Source: Pseudolysinimonas_A sp947085045
GTDB taxonomy: Bacteria > Actinomycetota > Actinomycetes > Actinomycetales > Microbacteriaceae
Assembly (NCBI GenBank): GCA_947085045.1
Contig: CAMTUU010000008.1
Location: forward strand, 62,001-126,000
Direction of reading: 5' to 3'
Length of the DNA stretch: 64,000 nt
Shown here one piece after another: positions 25,319 to 34,303 of this stretch. The position numbers and the translations under genes were made by a program. The notes beneath the pieces were generated by a model that saw only the letters and a list, made by a program, of their open reading frames with translations, searched no databases and was not told where the DNA came from. Numbering within the stretch: the first letter of the stretch is position 1; every line of letters starts with the position of its first letter.

Positions 25319-26494
25319 ATGGATGTCGACGACCTGCGCCGGCTGCTCTCCCCCGAGGGACTGCGGCTCCTCGACGAGGTCGGCGACCTCGACACCGGCG
25401 CCGACCTCGTGCGCACCGTCTCGCGCCTTCGCGCAGCTGGGCACGACGGCGGTCTGGTCGCCGCCGTCCTCGAGCAGGCGCGGCTGCGCTCTCGGGCGCG
25501 GCCGAAGTTCGGCGACTTCGCCGACCGGATGCTGTTCACCCCCGCCGGGCTCGAGCAGGCGACCCGGCTGCGGGTCGCCGCGCGGCATGCCGGTCGGTTC
25601 GCGGAGGCGGGCGTCGACGTCGTCGCCGACCTCGGCTGCGGGATCGGCGCCGACTCGCTCGCGATCGCCGCGCTCGACCTCGGCGTCGTCGCCGTCGACC
25701 GCGACGAGCTGACGGCGGCGGTGGCGGCGTTCAACCTCGCCCCCTTCCCGTCGGCGCGCGTCGATCTCGGGAACGCCGAGGACGCCGACCTCGCCGGCGT
25801 CGGCGCGGTCTGGCTCGATCCGGCCCGGCGCGACGGGGCGATCCGCCTGAAGGATCCGGGCGACTGGTCGCCGTCGCTGGACTGGGCGTTCGACCTCGCG
25901 AGACGGCTGCCCGCCGGCATCAAGCTCGGCCCCGGGATCGACCGCGACCTCATCCCCGACGGCTTCGAGGCGCAGTGGATCTCGGTCGACCGCGAGGTGG
26001 TGGAGCTCGTGCTCTGGTCCGGGCCGCTCGCTCGCGTCGGCATCCGGCGCAGTGCACTCGTGCTGAGCGCCGGCGGGGTCGCCGAGCTGTCCGCGGACGC
26101 GGACTCCCCGGATGCCGAGGTGGGCGACCTCGGGGAGTACCTCCTCGAACCCGATGGCGCCGTCATCCGCGCCCGCCTGATCGGCGACCTCGCCCGCACC
26201 CTCGGTGGCCGGATGCTCGACCCGACGATCGCCTGGATCACCTCCGACACCGCGCCGACGACGTCGTTCGGGCAGGCGTTCCGCGTGCTCGAGCGGTTCC
26301 CGCTCGATGCGAAGACCCTCCGGCGCGAGCTCTCGGCACGCGACATCGGCACGCTCGAGATCAAGAAGCGAGGAGTGGATGTCGACCCCGCGCAGTTCCG
26401 CACGAGACTCGGACTCGGCGGGGACGGCAGCGCAACGCTCGTGCTCACCCGGGTCGCGGGCGCCCGGGCGGCGATCCTGGTCGAACGGATCTGA
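25319..26494 (+). CDS. THUMP-like class I SAM-dependent methyltransferase
   Basis: A 391-residue protein with a Rossmann methyltransferase domain. The SAM motif is DVVADLGCGIGADSLAIA (about 100-117), followed by an acidic GVVAVDRDE, and a downstream VWLDPARRDG segment takes the place of motif IV. The C-terminal 80 residues (AFRVLERFPLDAKTLRRELSARDIGTLEIKKRGVD) form a THUMP-like domain seen in a family of uncharacterised methyltransferases. The substrate is unknown, RNA being a guess. ATG 25319 is chosen because homology begins there; the upstream in-frame region covers the groES regulatory sites. Divergent from groES. Confidence 0.86.
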   Translation: MDVDDLRRLLSPEGLRLLDEVGDLDTGADLVRTVSRLRAAGHDGGLVAAVLEQARLRSRARPKFGDFADRMLFTPAGLEQATRLRVAARHAGRFAEAGVDVVADLGCGIGADSLAIAALDLGVVAVDRDELTAAVAAFNLAPFPSARVDLGNAEDADLAGVGAVWLDPARRDGAIRLKDPGDWSPSLDWAFDLARRLPAGIKLGPGIDRDLIPDGFEAQWISVDREVVELVLWSGPLARVGIRRSALVLSAGGVAELSADADSPDAEVGDLGEYLLEPDGAVIRARLIGDLARTLGGRMLDPTIAWITSDTAPTTSFGQAFRVLERFPLDAKTLRRELSARDIGTLEIKKRGVDVDPAQFRTRLGLGGDGSATLVLTRVAGARAAILVERI

Positions 26495-26509
26495 GCGCCC
26501 CCTGGCATG

Positions 26510-26545
26510 GAACGAGCGCCCGCCCCGGAGGGTGGGCGCTCGTTC
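26510..26545. terminator. Bidirectional terminator between the methyltransferase and DUF4190 genes
   Basis: A 15-bp stem with one mismatch (26510-26524 with 26531-26545) and a six-base loop lies between two convergent genes, so it can serve both. Confidence 0.82.
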
Positions 26546-26566
26546 GCGAGCCAGGAAGTGCCGGGC

Positions 26567-26941
26567 TCAGTAGTAGTCGTAGGTCGACGCCGTGCCGATG
26601 GCAAGGGCGATGACGATGATGTAGCCGACGACGAACAGCACCGTGAGCGCGGTGAGCGCGTAGCCGATGATGAGGCCGGCCAGGGCGAGCCCGCGCCCGC
26701 CTTCGCCGGTGCGCTTGATCTGGCCGAGCGCGATGTGGCCGCAGATGATGCCGCCGATCGGCACGAGGAATCCCAGGATGAGGGCGATGATCGCGAGCGT
26801 GTTGGTGGGCGGGGCGTAGAGGCCCGGCGTGGCGGGCTGGCCGTACGCCGGGTAGACGGGCGCGGCGGCGGGTGCAGCCGGCGGCGCCGACACGTTGTCG
26901 GGCGTGGGAACGGGCGGAACCGGAGGCTGAGAATCGGTCAT
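26567..26941 (-). CDS. DUF4190 domain membrane protein
   Basis: A 124-residue small membrane protein of the DUF4190 family, function unknown. A Pro/Ala-rich N-terminus (1-48) is followed by two hydrophobic segments: LAIIALILGFLVPIGGIICGHIALG (about 49-73) and LALAGLIIGYALTALTVLFVVGYIIVIAL (about 84-112), joined by the usual QIKRTGEGGRG loop. It lies four bases downstream of tsaD's end on the far side, in opposite register: it starts at 26941 while tsaD ends at 26946, so the two may be cotranscribed. Confidence 0.85.
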   Translation of the reverse strand: MTDSQPPVPPVPTPDNVSAPPAAPAAAPVYPAYGQPATPGLYAPPTNTLAIIALILGFLVPIGGIICGHIALGQIKRTGEGGRGLALAGLIIGYALTALTVLFVVGYIIVIALAIGTASTYDYY

Positions 26942-26945
26942 GCAC

Positions 26946-27983
26946 TCAAGTCTGCACGATCGTGACCGGAAGAGTGGAGTCCGCGCCGAAGTCTTCCGAC
27001 GGGGGGTGCCCTTCTGCTACGAGCCGCGCTCCGAGGGCGGCGATCATCGCGCCGTTGTCGGTGCACAGCGCCAGCGGGGGGATGCGCAGCGCGATGCCCG
27101 CCGCGGCGGCGCGCTCCTGGGCCACCTGGCGCAGGCGCGCGTTCGCGACCACGCCACCGCCGAGCAGCAGCCTCGGCACGCCGAGGTCCCGGCAGGCCGC
27201 GATCGCCTTCGCGGTGAGCACGTCGACCACCGACTCGCGGAAGCCGGCCGCGACATCCGCGGTGGAGTGCGTGCCGCCCGCCTGCTCGACGTAGCGAGCG
27301 ACCGCGGTCTTGAGCCCGGAGAACGAGAAGTCGTAGCGGTGCTTCTCGAGATCCTTGACGTGGGTGAGTCCGCGCGGGAAGCGGATGGCATCCGGATCCC
27401 CCTCGGCGGCCGCGACGTCGATGCGCGGGCCGCCCGGGTAGGGCAGGCCGAGCAGCCGCGCCACCTTGTCGAACGCCTCGCCGGCGGCGTCGTCGATCGT
27501 CTCGCCGAGCAGCTCGACGTCACCGGTGAGGTCGCGCACGAGCAGCAGCGACGTGTGCCCGCCCGAGACGAGGAGTGCGACCGTCGGGAGTTCCAGCTCA
27601 CCGCCGTCGACGCGCAGCAGGTCGGCGCCGACGTGCCCGACGAGGTGGTTGACGCCGTAGAGGGGCTTGTCGAGGGCGATCGCGAGCGCCTTCGCCGCAC
27701 CGACTCCGACCATGAGGGCGCCGGCGAGACCCGGGCCTGCGGTGACGGCGATGGCGTCGAGGTCGTTCACCCCGACACCGGCTTCGGCGAGGGCCGCGTC
27801 GAGCGTCGGACGCAGCGCCTCGAGGTGGGCCCGCGCCGCGATCTCGGGCACGACGCCGCCGTAGCGGGCCTGCTCCTCCATGCTCGAGGCGATGACGTTG
27901 GCCAACAGCTCGGTCCCGCGCACGATGCCGACCCCGGTCTCGTCGCACGACGTCTCGATGCCGAGCACGAGGGGGCCGGTCAC
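26946..27983 (-). CDS. tsaD: tRNA threonylcarbamoyladenosine (t6A) synthase subunit TsaD
   Basis: A 345-residue ASKHA-fold enzyme that transfers threonylcarbamoyl to A37 of tRNAs reading ANN codons. The N-terminus VLGIETSCDETGVGIV is diagnostic. Metal-site histidines appear in AARAHLEALRP and YGVNHLVGHVGA, and the nucleotide loop in LLVSGGHTSLL. The GTG start overlaps the rimI stop (GTGA); the longer open frame upstream covers rimI and tsaB in another frame. It works with TsaB and TsaE, both encoded just upstream, and TsaC elsewhere. Confidence 0.97.
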   Translation of the reverse strand: MTGPLVLGIETSCDETGVGIVRGTELLANVIASSMEEQARYGGVVPEIAARAHLEALRPTLDAALAEAGVGVNDLDAIAVTAGPGLAGALMVGVGAAKALAIALDKPLYGVNHLVGHVGADLLRVDGGELELPTVALLVSGGHTSLLLVRDLTGDVELLGETIDDAAGEAFDKVARLLGLPYPGGPRIDVAAAEGDPDAIRFPRGLTHVKDLEKHRYDFSFSGLKTAVARYVEQAGGTHSTADVAAGFRESVVDVLTAKAIAACRDLGVPRLLLGGGVVANARLRQVAQERAAAAGIALRIPPLALCTDNGAMIAALGARLVAEGHPPSEDFGADSTLPVTIVQT

Positions 27984-28456
27984 GTCAGCGCCCCCTCGGG
28001 GCCCGGCACGGCGAGCCGCATGATCACGGCATCCACCCCGTCGGGCTGGTAGTAGTTCGGCCGCACCGCGATCTCGGCGAAGCCGAGCCCCTCGTAGAGC
28101 GCGCATGCCCCCGGGTTGTCGGCGCGCACCTCGAGGAACACCTCGGTCGCCCCACGTGTGCGGGCCTCGTTCAGCAGCGCCAGCAGGAGCGTGCGGCCGA
28201 GGCCCCGGCGGCGGGCACGATCGACGACGGCGATGGTCTGGATGTCGGCCTGCCCGCTCCCGCGCGGCGCGAGCAGCCCGGCGTAGCCGTCGACGGCGCC
28301 GTCCTCCGCCTGGGCGACGAGGTAGTGCCCGTGGGGGCCGGCGACCTCGGCGGCCATCATCTCGGGCGACCAGGCATCCGTCGGAAACATCTGCGTCTCG
28401 ATCGCCATGATCGCATCGAGGTCGTGCTCGGTCGCCCGGCGCAGCATCCAGCTCAC
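27980..28456 (-). CDS. rimI: Ribosomal-protein-alanine N-acetyltransferase-like GNAT protein RimI
   Basis: A 158-residue GNAT acetyltransferase; RimI proteins acetylate the N-terminal alanine of S18 and other proteins. The acetyl-CoA loop is RARRRGLGRTLLLALL, and the C-terminal ALYEGLGFAEIAVRPNYY with an essential tyrosine is the family signature. The GTG start (VSWMLRRATEHD) overlaps the tsaB stop; its own stop overlaps tsaD, so tsaB-rimI-tsaD are translationally coupled, as in many bacteria. Confidence 0.93.
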   Translation of the reverse strand: MSWMLRRATEHDLDAIMAIETQMFPTDAWSPEMMAAEVAGPHGHYLVAQAEDGAVDGYAGLLAPRGSGQADIQTIAVVDRARRRGLGRTLLLALLNEARTRGATEVFLEVRADNPGACALYEGLGFAEIAVRPNYYQPDGVDAVIMRLAVPGPEGALT

Positions 28457-29049
28457 GGCGCCACCAGCCCCTTCGGCACCGTCGCGTCGGGGGCGCGCAG
28501 GTAGAGCGGCTCCTCGGGTCCGAGCGGCCGCCCGGCGGCGCGCAGCTGCTCGGCGACGAGACCGAGGGATGCCGCACTGACGGTGGACGGATCGAGCACC
28601 GGCACGCCGGGATGGCGGTCCGTGATTGCGCCGAAGGCGTCGCGCTCGCACAACTCCGGTCCCGCCAGACGGGTGACGTCGGGGTCGTAGAGCGACCAGG
28701 CGACCTCGCGCCGGCGGGCATCCGTCACGACGAGCACCCGCTCGCCGCGCCCGTAGGCGACGGCGTCGTGCGAGACGACGGGAAGCACGGGGACGCCGAT
28801 GCCGAACGCGAACGCCCGCGCGGCCGCGATCCCGACCCGTAGCCCGGTGAACGGCCCCGGGCCCATGCCCGCGACGACCCCGGTGATCTCGGACGGCGCG
28901 GCGCCGGCATCCCGCAGCGCCTGACGCAGCAGGACGCCGATCGCCTCCGCGTGCCGCCGGGTGCCCCCCTCCTCGGCGAGCGCCAGCACCCGCCCCGCAT
29001 CGACGACGGCGACACTGGTTCCCGCCGAGGTGTCGATCGCGAGCAGCAC
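28453..29049 (-). CDS. tsaB: t6A biosynthesis protein TsaB
   Basis: A 198-residue ASKHA-fold partner of TsaD needed for t6A formation. It starts MLLAIDTSAGTSVAVVD, the phosphate-1 motif of the family, and has VVAGMGPGPFTGLRVGIAAARAFA, typical of TsaB. It does not have the metal site of TsaD, in line with its structural role. It is nine bases downstream of tsaE. Confidence 0.94.
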   Translation of the reverse strand: MLLAIDTSAGTSVAVVDAGRVLALAEEGGTRRHAEAIGVLLRQALRDAGAAPSEITGVVAGMGPGPFTGLRVGIAAARAFAFGIGVPVLPVVSHDAVAYGRGERVLVVTDARRREVAWSLYDPDVTRLAGPELCERDAFGAITDRHPGVPVLDPSTVSAASLGLVAEQLRAAGRPLGPEEPLYLRAPDATVPKGLVAP

Positions 29050-29058
29050 CGTACGAGC

Positions 29059-29517
29059 CTAGGCGGCGAAGAACGCGTCGAGCTGGGCCCAGCGCGGCCC
29101 GTGGCCGGTGATCACGACGTCGCGGGAGTCGTCGGCGGCATCCCGGGCGATCGTCACGTCGATCCACGACTCGGCCACGCCGTCCAGCTTTCCGGCGCCC
29201 CACTCGACGACGACGATGGCGCCGTCGTAGTCGAGGTCGAGGTCGTCGAGGTCGCGCGCGGTCGCCAGGCGGTAGGCGTCGACGTGCACGAGCGGCACCC
29301 CGGACACGGTGGGATGCTGGCGCGCGAGCACGAAGGTGGGGCTGGTCACCGCACCCCGGGCGCCGAGCGCGGCGCCGAGGCCGCGGGTGAGCGTCGTCTT
29401 GCCGGCGCCGAGCGGGCCGTCGAGCACGACGAGGTCACCGGCGGCGAGGAGGCCGGCGAGTCGAGCCCCGAGCGCCTCCATCGCCTCCGCGTCGGGGATG
29501 ACGAGGCGCGTCGTCAT
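29059..29517 (-). CDS. tsaE: t6A biosynthesis ATPase TsaE
   Basis: A 152-residue P-loop protein that regulates TsaBD. Walker A is LGAGKTTLTRGLG (about 41-53), and the family motif SPTFVLARQH follows, with VEWGAGKLDGV near residue 107. The ATG lies over the alr stop (overlap of four bases). An earlier step in the same coupled chain. Confidence 0.95.
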   Translation of the reverse strand: MTTRLVIPDAEAMEALGARLAGLLAAGDLVVLDGPLGAGKTTLTRGLGAALGARGAVTSPTFVLARQHPTVSGVPLVHVDAYRLATARDLDDLDLDYDGAIVVVEWGAGKLDGVAESWIDVTIARDAADDSRDVVITGHGPRWAQLDAFFAA

Positions 29518-30608
29518 CCCGCGAACGTCCTGACGACTCGAGGTCCGACCCGGGTGACGATCTCGTAGCCGATCGTGCCGGCGGCTCGCGCCCAGTCCGA
29601 CGCGCTCGGCACGCCCGACGCCGGGTCGCCCCAGAGCACCGCCCGGTCGCCGACGCGCACGGGCGCATCGCCGACGTCGACGAGGAACTGGTCCATCGCG
29701 ATGCGGCCGACCTGCCGGAACGTCTGGCCGTGGATCGACACCGTGGCGCGACCGGACGCCGCGCGGGGGATGCCGTCCGCGTAGCCGAGCGGCACGAGGG
29801 CCAGGGTCGTGGCGCGCTCGGTGCGGTCGATGAAGCCGTACGACATCCCGGTTCCGGCCGGCACCCGGCGCACCGCGGCCACCGTCCCCGCGAGTTCCAT
29901 CACGGGCTTCAGTCCCATCGCGGCGGGGTCGGCGCCGTCGGCGTACTCGATCCCGTAGAGCCCGATCCCGAGCCGCGCGAGCTCGAGCCGGGAGTCGGGA
30001 CGGGTGAGCGCCGCCTGCGTCGCGCCGAGGTGCCGCAGCTCGGGGTCGAGCCCGGCGTCTCGCGCGGCATCGACGAGTTCGCCGAACAGCGCGGTCTGCG
30101 CGTCGTCGTCGGCGGGCGAGGTGTTCGACAGGTGCGAGAAGAGGCCGCGCACCCGCAGGCGCCCGCCGCGCTCGTGGTCGGCGGCGAGGGCGAACGCCGG
30201 CACCGCCTCGGTCGGCGAGAAGCCATTGCGGCTGAGCCCGGTGTCGAGCTTCAGCTGCACGGTGGCGCCCGCGGCTGCGGCGCGTTCCAGCTGGTCGATC
30301 GTGCTGACCCCGAGGTCGATGTCGTGCTCAGCCGCCGCTCGCGCGTCGAGGTCGGGACCGTGCAGCCAGGCGAGCATCGGCGTGCGGATGCCGGCCTCCC
30401 GCAGTTCGAGCGCCTCGCCGAGGTCGGCGACGCCGAGCCAGTCGACTCCGGCATCGGCGAGGGCACGGGCGACCCCGACGGCACCGTGGCCATAGCCCTG
30501 CGCCTTGACGACGCCCATCACCCGGGCAGGGGCGACCTTGCCGCGCAGGATGCCCAGGTTCGAGACGAGGGCCGCGAGGTCGATGCGGGCCTCGCGCAGG
30601 GGGCTCAT
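29514..30608 (-). CDS. alr: Alanine racemase
   Basis: A 364-residue PLP enzyme interconverting L- and D-alanine for peptidoglycan. The PLP lysine is K35 in VVKAQGYGHG, with the usual D-A of the motif replaced by Q-G. The catalytic tyrosine is in GTGMSYGFIDRTE, and SHLSNTSPAD and LGIGLYGIE are typical. It overlaps acpS upstream and tsaE downstream by four bases each, a tight actinobacterial arrangement. Confidence 0.96.
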   Translation of the reverse strand: MSPLREARIDLAALVSNLGILRGKVAPARVMGVVKAQGYGHGAVGVARALADAGVDWLGVADLGEALELREAGIRTPMLAWLHGPDLDARAAAEHDIDLGVSTIDQLERAAAAGATVQLKLDTGLSRNGFSPTEAVPAFALAADHERGGRLRVRGLFSHLSNTSPADDDAQTALFGELVDAARDAGLDPELRHLGATQAALTRPDSRLELARLGIGLYGIEYADGADPAAMGLKPVMELAGTVAAVRRVPAGTGMSYGFIDRTERATTLALVPLGYADGIPRAASGRATVSIHGQTFRQVGRIAMDQFLVDVGDAPVRVGDRAVLWGDPASGVPSASDWARAAGTIGYEIVTRVGPRVVRTFAG

Positions 30609-30961
30609 GCCCGCTCCGCGACGACCTGGGCGATGGCGACCCCCGCGTCGTGCGACATCGACAGGTGGATGTCGGTGATCCCGCGCTTCTCGGCGATCGC
30701 CGCCGCGGCCCCCGACAGCACGAGCGACGGATTGCCCTCGGCATCCGACACGACCTCCATGTCGTGCCAGGTGACGCCCGTGGCGTCACCGAGCGCTTTC
30801 ATCAGCGCCTCTTTCGCCGCGAATCTTCCGGCGAGCGACCGCGACGGCAGGTCGCGTTCGCTCACGGCGAACAGCCGTTCGCGCAGGCGGGGTGTCCGCG
30901 AGACGGCCCGCTCGAAACGTGCGAGGTCGACGATGTCGATCCCGATCCCCGCGATGGCCAT
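30605..30961 (-). CDS. acpS: Holo-acyl-carrier-protein synthase
   Basis: A 118-residue enzyme attaching 4'-phosphopantetheine to acyl carrier protein. Mg/CoA-binding residues are seen in GIGIDIVDLARF (D9 region) and FAAKEALMKAL; the C-terminal HLSMSHDAGVAIAQVV is conserved. ATG 30961 is seven bases after the glmS stop. A longer in-frame ORF exists upstream but lies over glmS. Confidence 0.95.
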   Translation of the reverse strand: MAIAGIGIDIVDLARFERAVSRTPRLRERLFAVSERDLPSRSLAGRFAAKEALMKALGDATGVTWHDMEVVSDAEGNPSLVLSGAAAAIAEKRGITDIHLSMSHDAGVAIAQVVAERA

Positions 30962-30968
30962 GGGTGCC

Positions 30969-32819
30969 CTATTCGACCGTGACCGACTTGGCGAGGTTGC
31001 GCGGCTGGTCGACGTCGAGACCCTTCGCCGTCGCGAGTTCCATCGCGAAGATGTGCAGCGGCACGACCGCGAGCAGCGGCTCGAACAGCGGCGGCGCGAA
31101 CGGGATGCGGATGACCTCGTCGACGAACGGCAGCACCTCGACGTCGCCGATCTCGGCCACCGCGATGACCCGGGCACCGCGCGCGCGGATCTCCTGGATG
31201 TTCGAGACGACCTTGGCGTGCAGCGAGTTCGGGTCGCGCGGCGACGGCACGACGACGATCACCAGCTGTCCGGGCTCGATGAGCGCGATCGGGCCGTGCT
31301 TGAGCTCGCCGGCTGCGAAGCCCTCCGCGTGGATGTACGCGAGCTCCTTGAGCTTCAGCGCGCCCTCGAGGGCGATCGGGTACCCCGCGTGGCGGCCGAG
31401 GAAGAGCACCGACTGCACGTCGCCCATCCACTGCGCGAACTCCGCGATGCGCTCGCCCGACGACTCGACGACCTTCTCGAGCTTCGCCGGGATGTTCTGC
31501 AGCTCCTCGACGAGACCGGCGAGCGCGGCGTCGTCCTGCTTGCCGCGCAGCTTCGCGAGGTAGAGGCCCAGCAGGTAGAGCGCGGTGATCTGGGCGACGA
31601 ACGCCTTCGTCGAGGCGACCGCGACCTCGGGGCCGGCGTGGATGTAGATGACGGCGTCCGACTCGCGCGGGATGGTGGCGCCCTGGGTGTTGCAGATCGA
31701 GATCGTGCGCGCGCCGAGCTTCTTCGCGTGCTGCACGGCGACGAGGGTGTCCATCGTCTCGCCCGACTGGCTGACCGACACCACGAGGGTGCGCTCGTCG
31801 ACCACCGGGTCGCGGTAGCGGAACTCGTGGGCCAGCTCGACATCCACCGGGATGCGCGCCCAGGTCTCGATGCCGTACTTGCCGACCAGGCTCGCGTACG
31901 CGGCGGTGCCGCAGGCGAGCACGATGATGCGGTCGATGTCGCTGAGGATGTCGGCGATCCCGTCGAGTTCGGGCAGCTTGACGGCGCCGTTCTCGACGCG
32001 GCCGATGAGCGTCTTGGCGACGGCATCCGGCTCTTCGCTGATCTCCTTCTTCATGAAGGTGGGCCAGCCGCCCTTCTCGGCGGCGGAGGCGTCCCACGAC
32101 ACCTCGAACTCCTTCGCCTGCACGGGGTTGCCGGCGAAGTCGGTGACCTCCACGGCGTCGGGACGGATCGTGACGATCTGGTCCTGGCCGACCTCGAGGG
32201 CGCGACGGGTGTGCTCGACGAACGCGGCGACGTCGGAGCCGAGGAAGTTCTCGCCCTCGCCGAGGCCGACGACGAGCGGAGAGTTGCGGCGGGCGCCGAC
32301 GACGACGCCGGGCTGGTCCTGGTGCACGGCGAGGAGCGTGAACGCGCCCTCGAGCCGGGCGACGGCGCGGCGGAACGCGGTGGTCAGGTCGCCGGTCTCG
32401 GCGTACAGACGTCCGATCATCAGCGCGGCGACCTCGGTGTCGGTCTCGCTCGTGAACTCGGCGCCCGAGTCGAGCAGCTCGCGCTTGAGCTCGCTGAAGT
32501 TCTCGATGATGCCGTTGTGGATGAGGGCGAGGCGCCCATCGTCGCCGAGGTGCGGGTGCGCATTGCCGTCGGTCGGACCGCCGTGGGTCGCCCAGCGCGT
32601 GTGCCCGATGCCGGTGTGGCCGTCGGGGATGGGCGCCTCGTCCAGCTCGTCGGTGAGGGCGCCGAGCTTGCCCGCCTTCTTGCGCGTGCCGAGGTGACCG
32701 GAGTCGTCGAGAACCGCGACGCCCGCCGAATCGTAGCCGCGGTATTCCAGCCGCTTCAGCCCGCCCATGAGGACCTGGAGACTGCTTCCAGGGCCGACGT
32801 ACCCGACGATGCCACACAT
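30969..32819 (-). CDS. glmS: Glutamine-fructose-6-phosphate aminotransferase (isomerising)
   Basis: A 616-residue enzyme making glucosamine-6-phosphate for wall precursors. The N-terminal nucleophile is C2 (MCGIVGYVG), so the ATG at 32819 is required. The amidotransferase domain has GHTRWATHGGPTDGNAHPH, and two SIS domains follow (ACGTAAYASLVGKYG, SVSQSGETMDT), ending in the canonical NLAKSVTVE. It diverges from coaA with only 30 bases between starts, too short for a glmS ribozyme. Confidence 0.98.
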   Translation of the reverse strand: MCGIVGYVGPGSSLQVLMGGLKRLEYRGYDSAGVAVLDDSGHLGTRKKAGKLGALTDELDEAPIPDGHTGIGHTRWATHGGPTDGNAHPHLGDDGRLALIHNGIIENFSELKRELLDSGAEFTSETDTEVAALMIGRLYAETGDLTTAFRRAVARLEGAFTLLAVHQDQPGVVVGARRNSPLVVGLGEGENFLGSDVAAFVEHTRRALEVGQDQIVTIRPDAVEVTDFAGNPVQAKEFEVSWDASAAEKGGWPTFMKKEISEEPDAVAKTLIGRVENGAVKLPELDGIADILSDIDRIIVLACGTAAYASLVGKYGIETWARIPVDVELAHEFRYRDPVVDERTLVVSVSQSGETMDTLVAVQHAKKLGARTISICNTQGATIPRESDAVIYIHAGPEVAVASTKAFVAQITALYLLGLYLAKLRGKQDDAALAGLVEELQNIPAKLEKVVESSGERIAEFAQWMGDVQSVLFLGRHAGYPIALEGALKLKELAYIHAEGFAAGELKHGPIALIEPGQLVIVVVPSPRDPNSLHAKVVSNIQEIRARGARVIAVAEIGDVEVLPFVDEVIRIPFAPPLFEPLLAVVPLHIFAMELATAKGLDVDQPRNLAKSVTVE

Positions 32820-32849
32820 GAGAACCGATTCTATGTTTTCCTGGTTGCG

Positions 32850-33794
32850 ATGTCCGACCCCGGCTCTTCGCACAGCGGGTCCACACCGTTTCTCGAGATC
32901 GATCGGGCGGAGTGGGCCGCGCTCGCCCCGTCGACCCCGCTGCCCCTCGGCGCTGGCGAGATCGAGCGGCTGCGCGGCGTCGGCGACAGCCTCGACCTGA
33001 ACGAGGTCGCGGAGGTCTACGTGCCGCTCAGCCGGCTGCTCAACCTCTACGTCGCGGGCGCGCTGTCGACCGGATCATCGGTGCGGGAGTTCCTCGGCCA
33101 GCCCGTTCGGCCCACCCCGTTCGTCATCGGGGTCGCCGGATCGGTCGCGGTGGGCAAGTCGACCGTCGCGCGTCTGCTCAAGGAACTGCTCTCGCGCTGG
33201 CCCGACACCCCGTCGGTGGAGCTGGTCACGACCGACGGGTTCCTTCTGCCGAACGCCGAGCTCGCGCGGCGCGGCCTGATGGAACGCAAGGGCTTCCCGG
33301 AGAGCTACGACCGCCGTGCCCTGCTGCGGTTCGTCTCCGAGGTGAAGAGCGGGGTCGACGAGGTGCATGCGCCGGTGTACTCGCACCTCGTCTACGACGT
33401 CGTGCCGGAGGAGCACGTGGTCGTCCGCCGGCCCGACGTGCTCATCGTCGAGGGGCTCAACGTGCTGCAGCCGCCGACCTCGGGCCGGCTCGCGGTCAGC
33501 GACCTGTTCGACTTCACCATCTACGTGGATGCCCGCACCGCCGACATCGAGAACTGGTACGTGCAACGGTTCCTGCGCCTGCAGCGCGGCGCGTTCGCCG
33601 ACCCGTCGTCGTACTTCCATCGCTACGCGTCGCTCAGCGAGGAGGAGGCCGTCGCCCGCGCCCGCGGCATCTGGGACGCGATCAACGGCCCCAACCTCGA
33701 GGCGAACATCCTGCCCACCCGCGCGCGGGCGTCGCTCGTGCTGCGCAAGGGCCCGGATCACACCGTCTCGACGGTGCTCCTGCGGAAGGTCTAG
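32850..33794 (+). CDS. coaA: Pantothenate kinase (type I)
   Basis: A 314-residue kinase phosphorylating pantothenate, the first step of CoA synthesis. The P-loop is GVAGSVAVGKSTVARLL (about 97-113), followed by LVTTDGFLLPNAEL, KGFPESYD and FVDARTADIENWYVQRF-like YVDARTADIENWY, all diagnostic of CoaA. The start ATG 32850 gives full length; a vastly longer plus-strand open frame extending upstream is a GC-driven shadow of minus-strand genes. Its TAG and the TAG of the next (minus) gene share the bases CTAG. Confidence 0.96.
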   Translation: MSDPGSSHSGSTPFLEIDRAEWAALAPSTPLPLGAGEIERLRGVGDSLDLNEVAEVYVPLSRLLNLYVAGALSTGSSVREFLGQPVRPTPFVIGVAGSVAVGKSTVARLLKELLSRWPDTPSVELVTTDGFLLPNAELARRGLMERKGFPESYDRRALLRFVSEVKSGVDEVHAPVYSHLVYDVVPEEHVVVRRPDVLIVEGLNVLQPPTSGRLAVSDLFDFTIYVDARTADIENWYVQRFLRLQRGAFADPSSYFHRYASLSEEEAVARARGIWDAINGPNLEANILPTRARASLVLRKGPDHTVSTVLLRKV

Positions 33795-34231
33795 ACCTTC
33801 TCGAGGACGAACACGGGGATCTGCCGGTCGGTCTTGCCCTGGTAGTCGGCGTAGGGCGGGTACGCGGCGACCGAGCGCTCCCACCAGAGGGCCTTCTCGT
33901 CGCCGAACACCTCGCGCGCCCGGTAGTCCTGCTTCTCGGCGCCGTCCTGCAGTTCGACGAGCGGCTGCGCGAGGATGTTGAAGTACCACTGCGGATGCTT
34001 CGGCGCCCCGCCGAGCGACGCGACGACGGCGTACACCCCGTCGTGCTCGACCCGCATGAGCGCCGTCTTACGCAGCAGGCCGCTCTTCGCCCCGAGGGTG
34101 GTGAGCACGATGACCGGGAGCCCCGAGTCACGGAGCGTGTTCGCCGCCGCGCCTCCCGACGCCTCGTAGGCCTCGGCCTGGGTGCGCGCCCATCCGCTCG
34201 TGCTCGGTCCGTACTCGCCCTGCAGCGGCAT
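33791..34231 (-). CDS. Nitroreductase/deazaflavin (F420)-dependent oxidoreductase family protein
   Basis: A 146-residue protein of the Ddn/DUF385 family, small split-barrel proteins many of which use coenzyme F420. Typical features are GLPVIVLTTLGAKSGLLRKTALMRVEHDGVYAVVASLGGAPKHPQWYFNI in pieces across 43-95 and WWERSVAAYPPYADYQ near the end. The start was set at ATG 34231 with GAGGAGA upstream; the frame is open ten codons more. It ends tail to tail with coaA, sharing CTAG. Substrate unknown. Confidence 0.88.
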   Translation of the reverse strand: MPLQGEYGPSTSGWARTQAEAYEASGGAAANTLRDSGLPVIVLTTLGAKSGLLRKTALMRVEHDGVYAVVASLGGAPKHPQWYFNILAQPLVELQDGAEKQDYRAREVFGDEKALWWERSVAAYPPYADYQGKTDRQIPVFVLEKV

Positions 34232-34303
34232 CCTCAGTCTCCTCGCGTCGTACTCGTCCAACGATTGTCCCGCACGCCGACCCGACCCGGGACGGCGGAA
34301 GCG

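Noticed and set aside
32820..32849. Possible glmS ribozyme/riboswitch
   Set aside because: Only 30 bases separate the glmS and coaA starts; the ribozyme needs well over 100 bases of leader and is not expected in this group.
29730..33794. A single plus-strand open frame of 1354 codons
   Set aside because: Only its last 314 codons are real (coaA). The rest is antisense to alr, acpS and glmS and is made of Arg/Asp/Glu/Val-rich shadow sequence typical of high-GC DNA.
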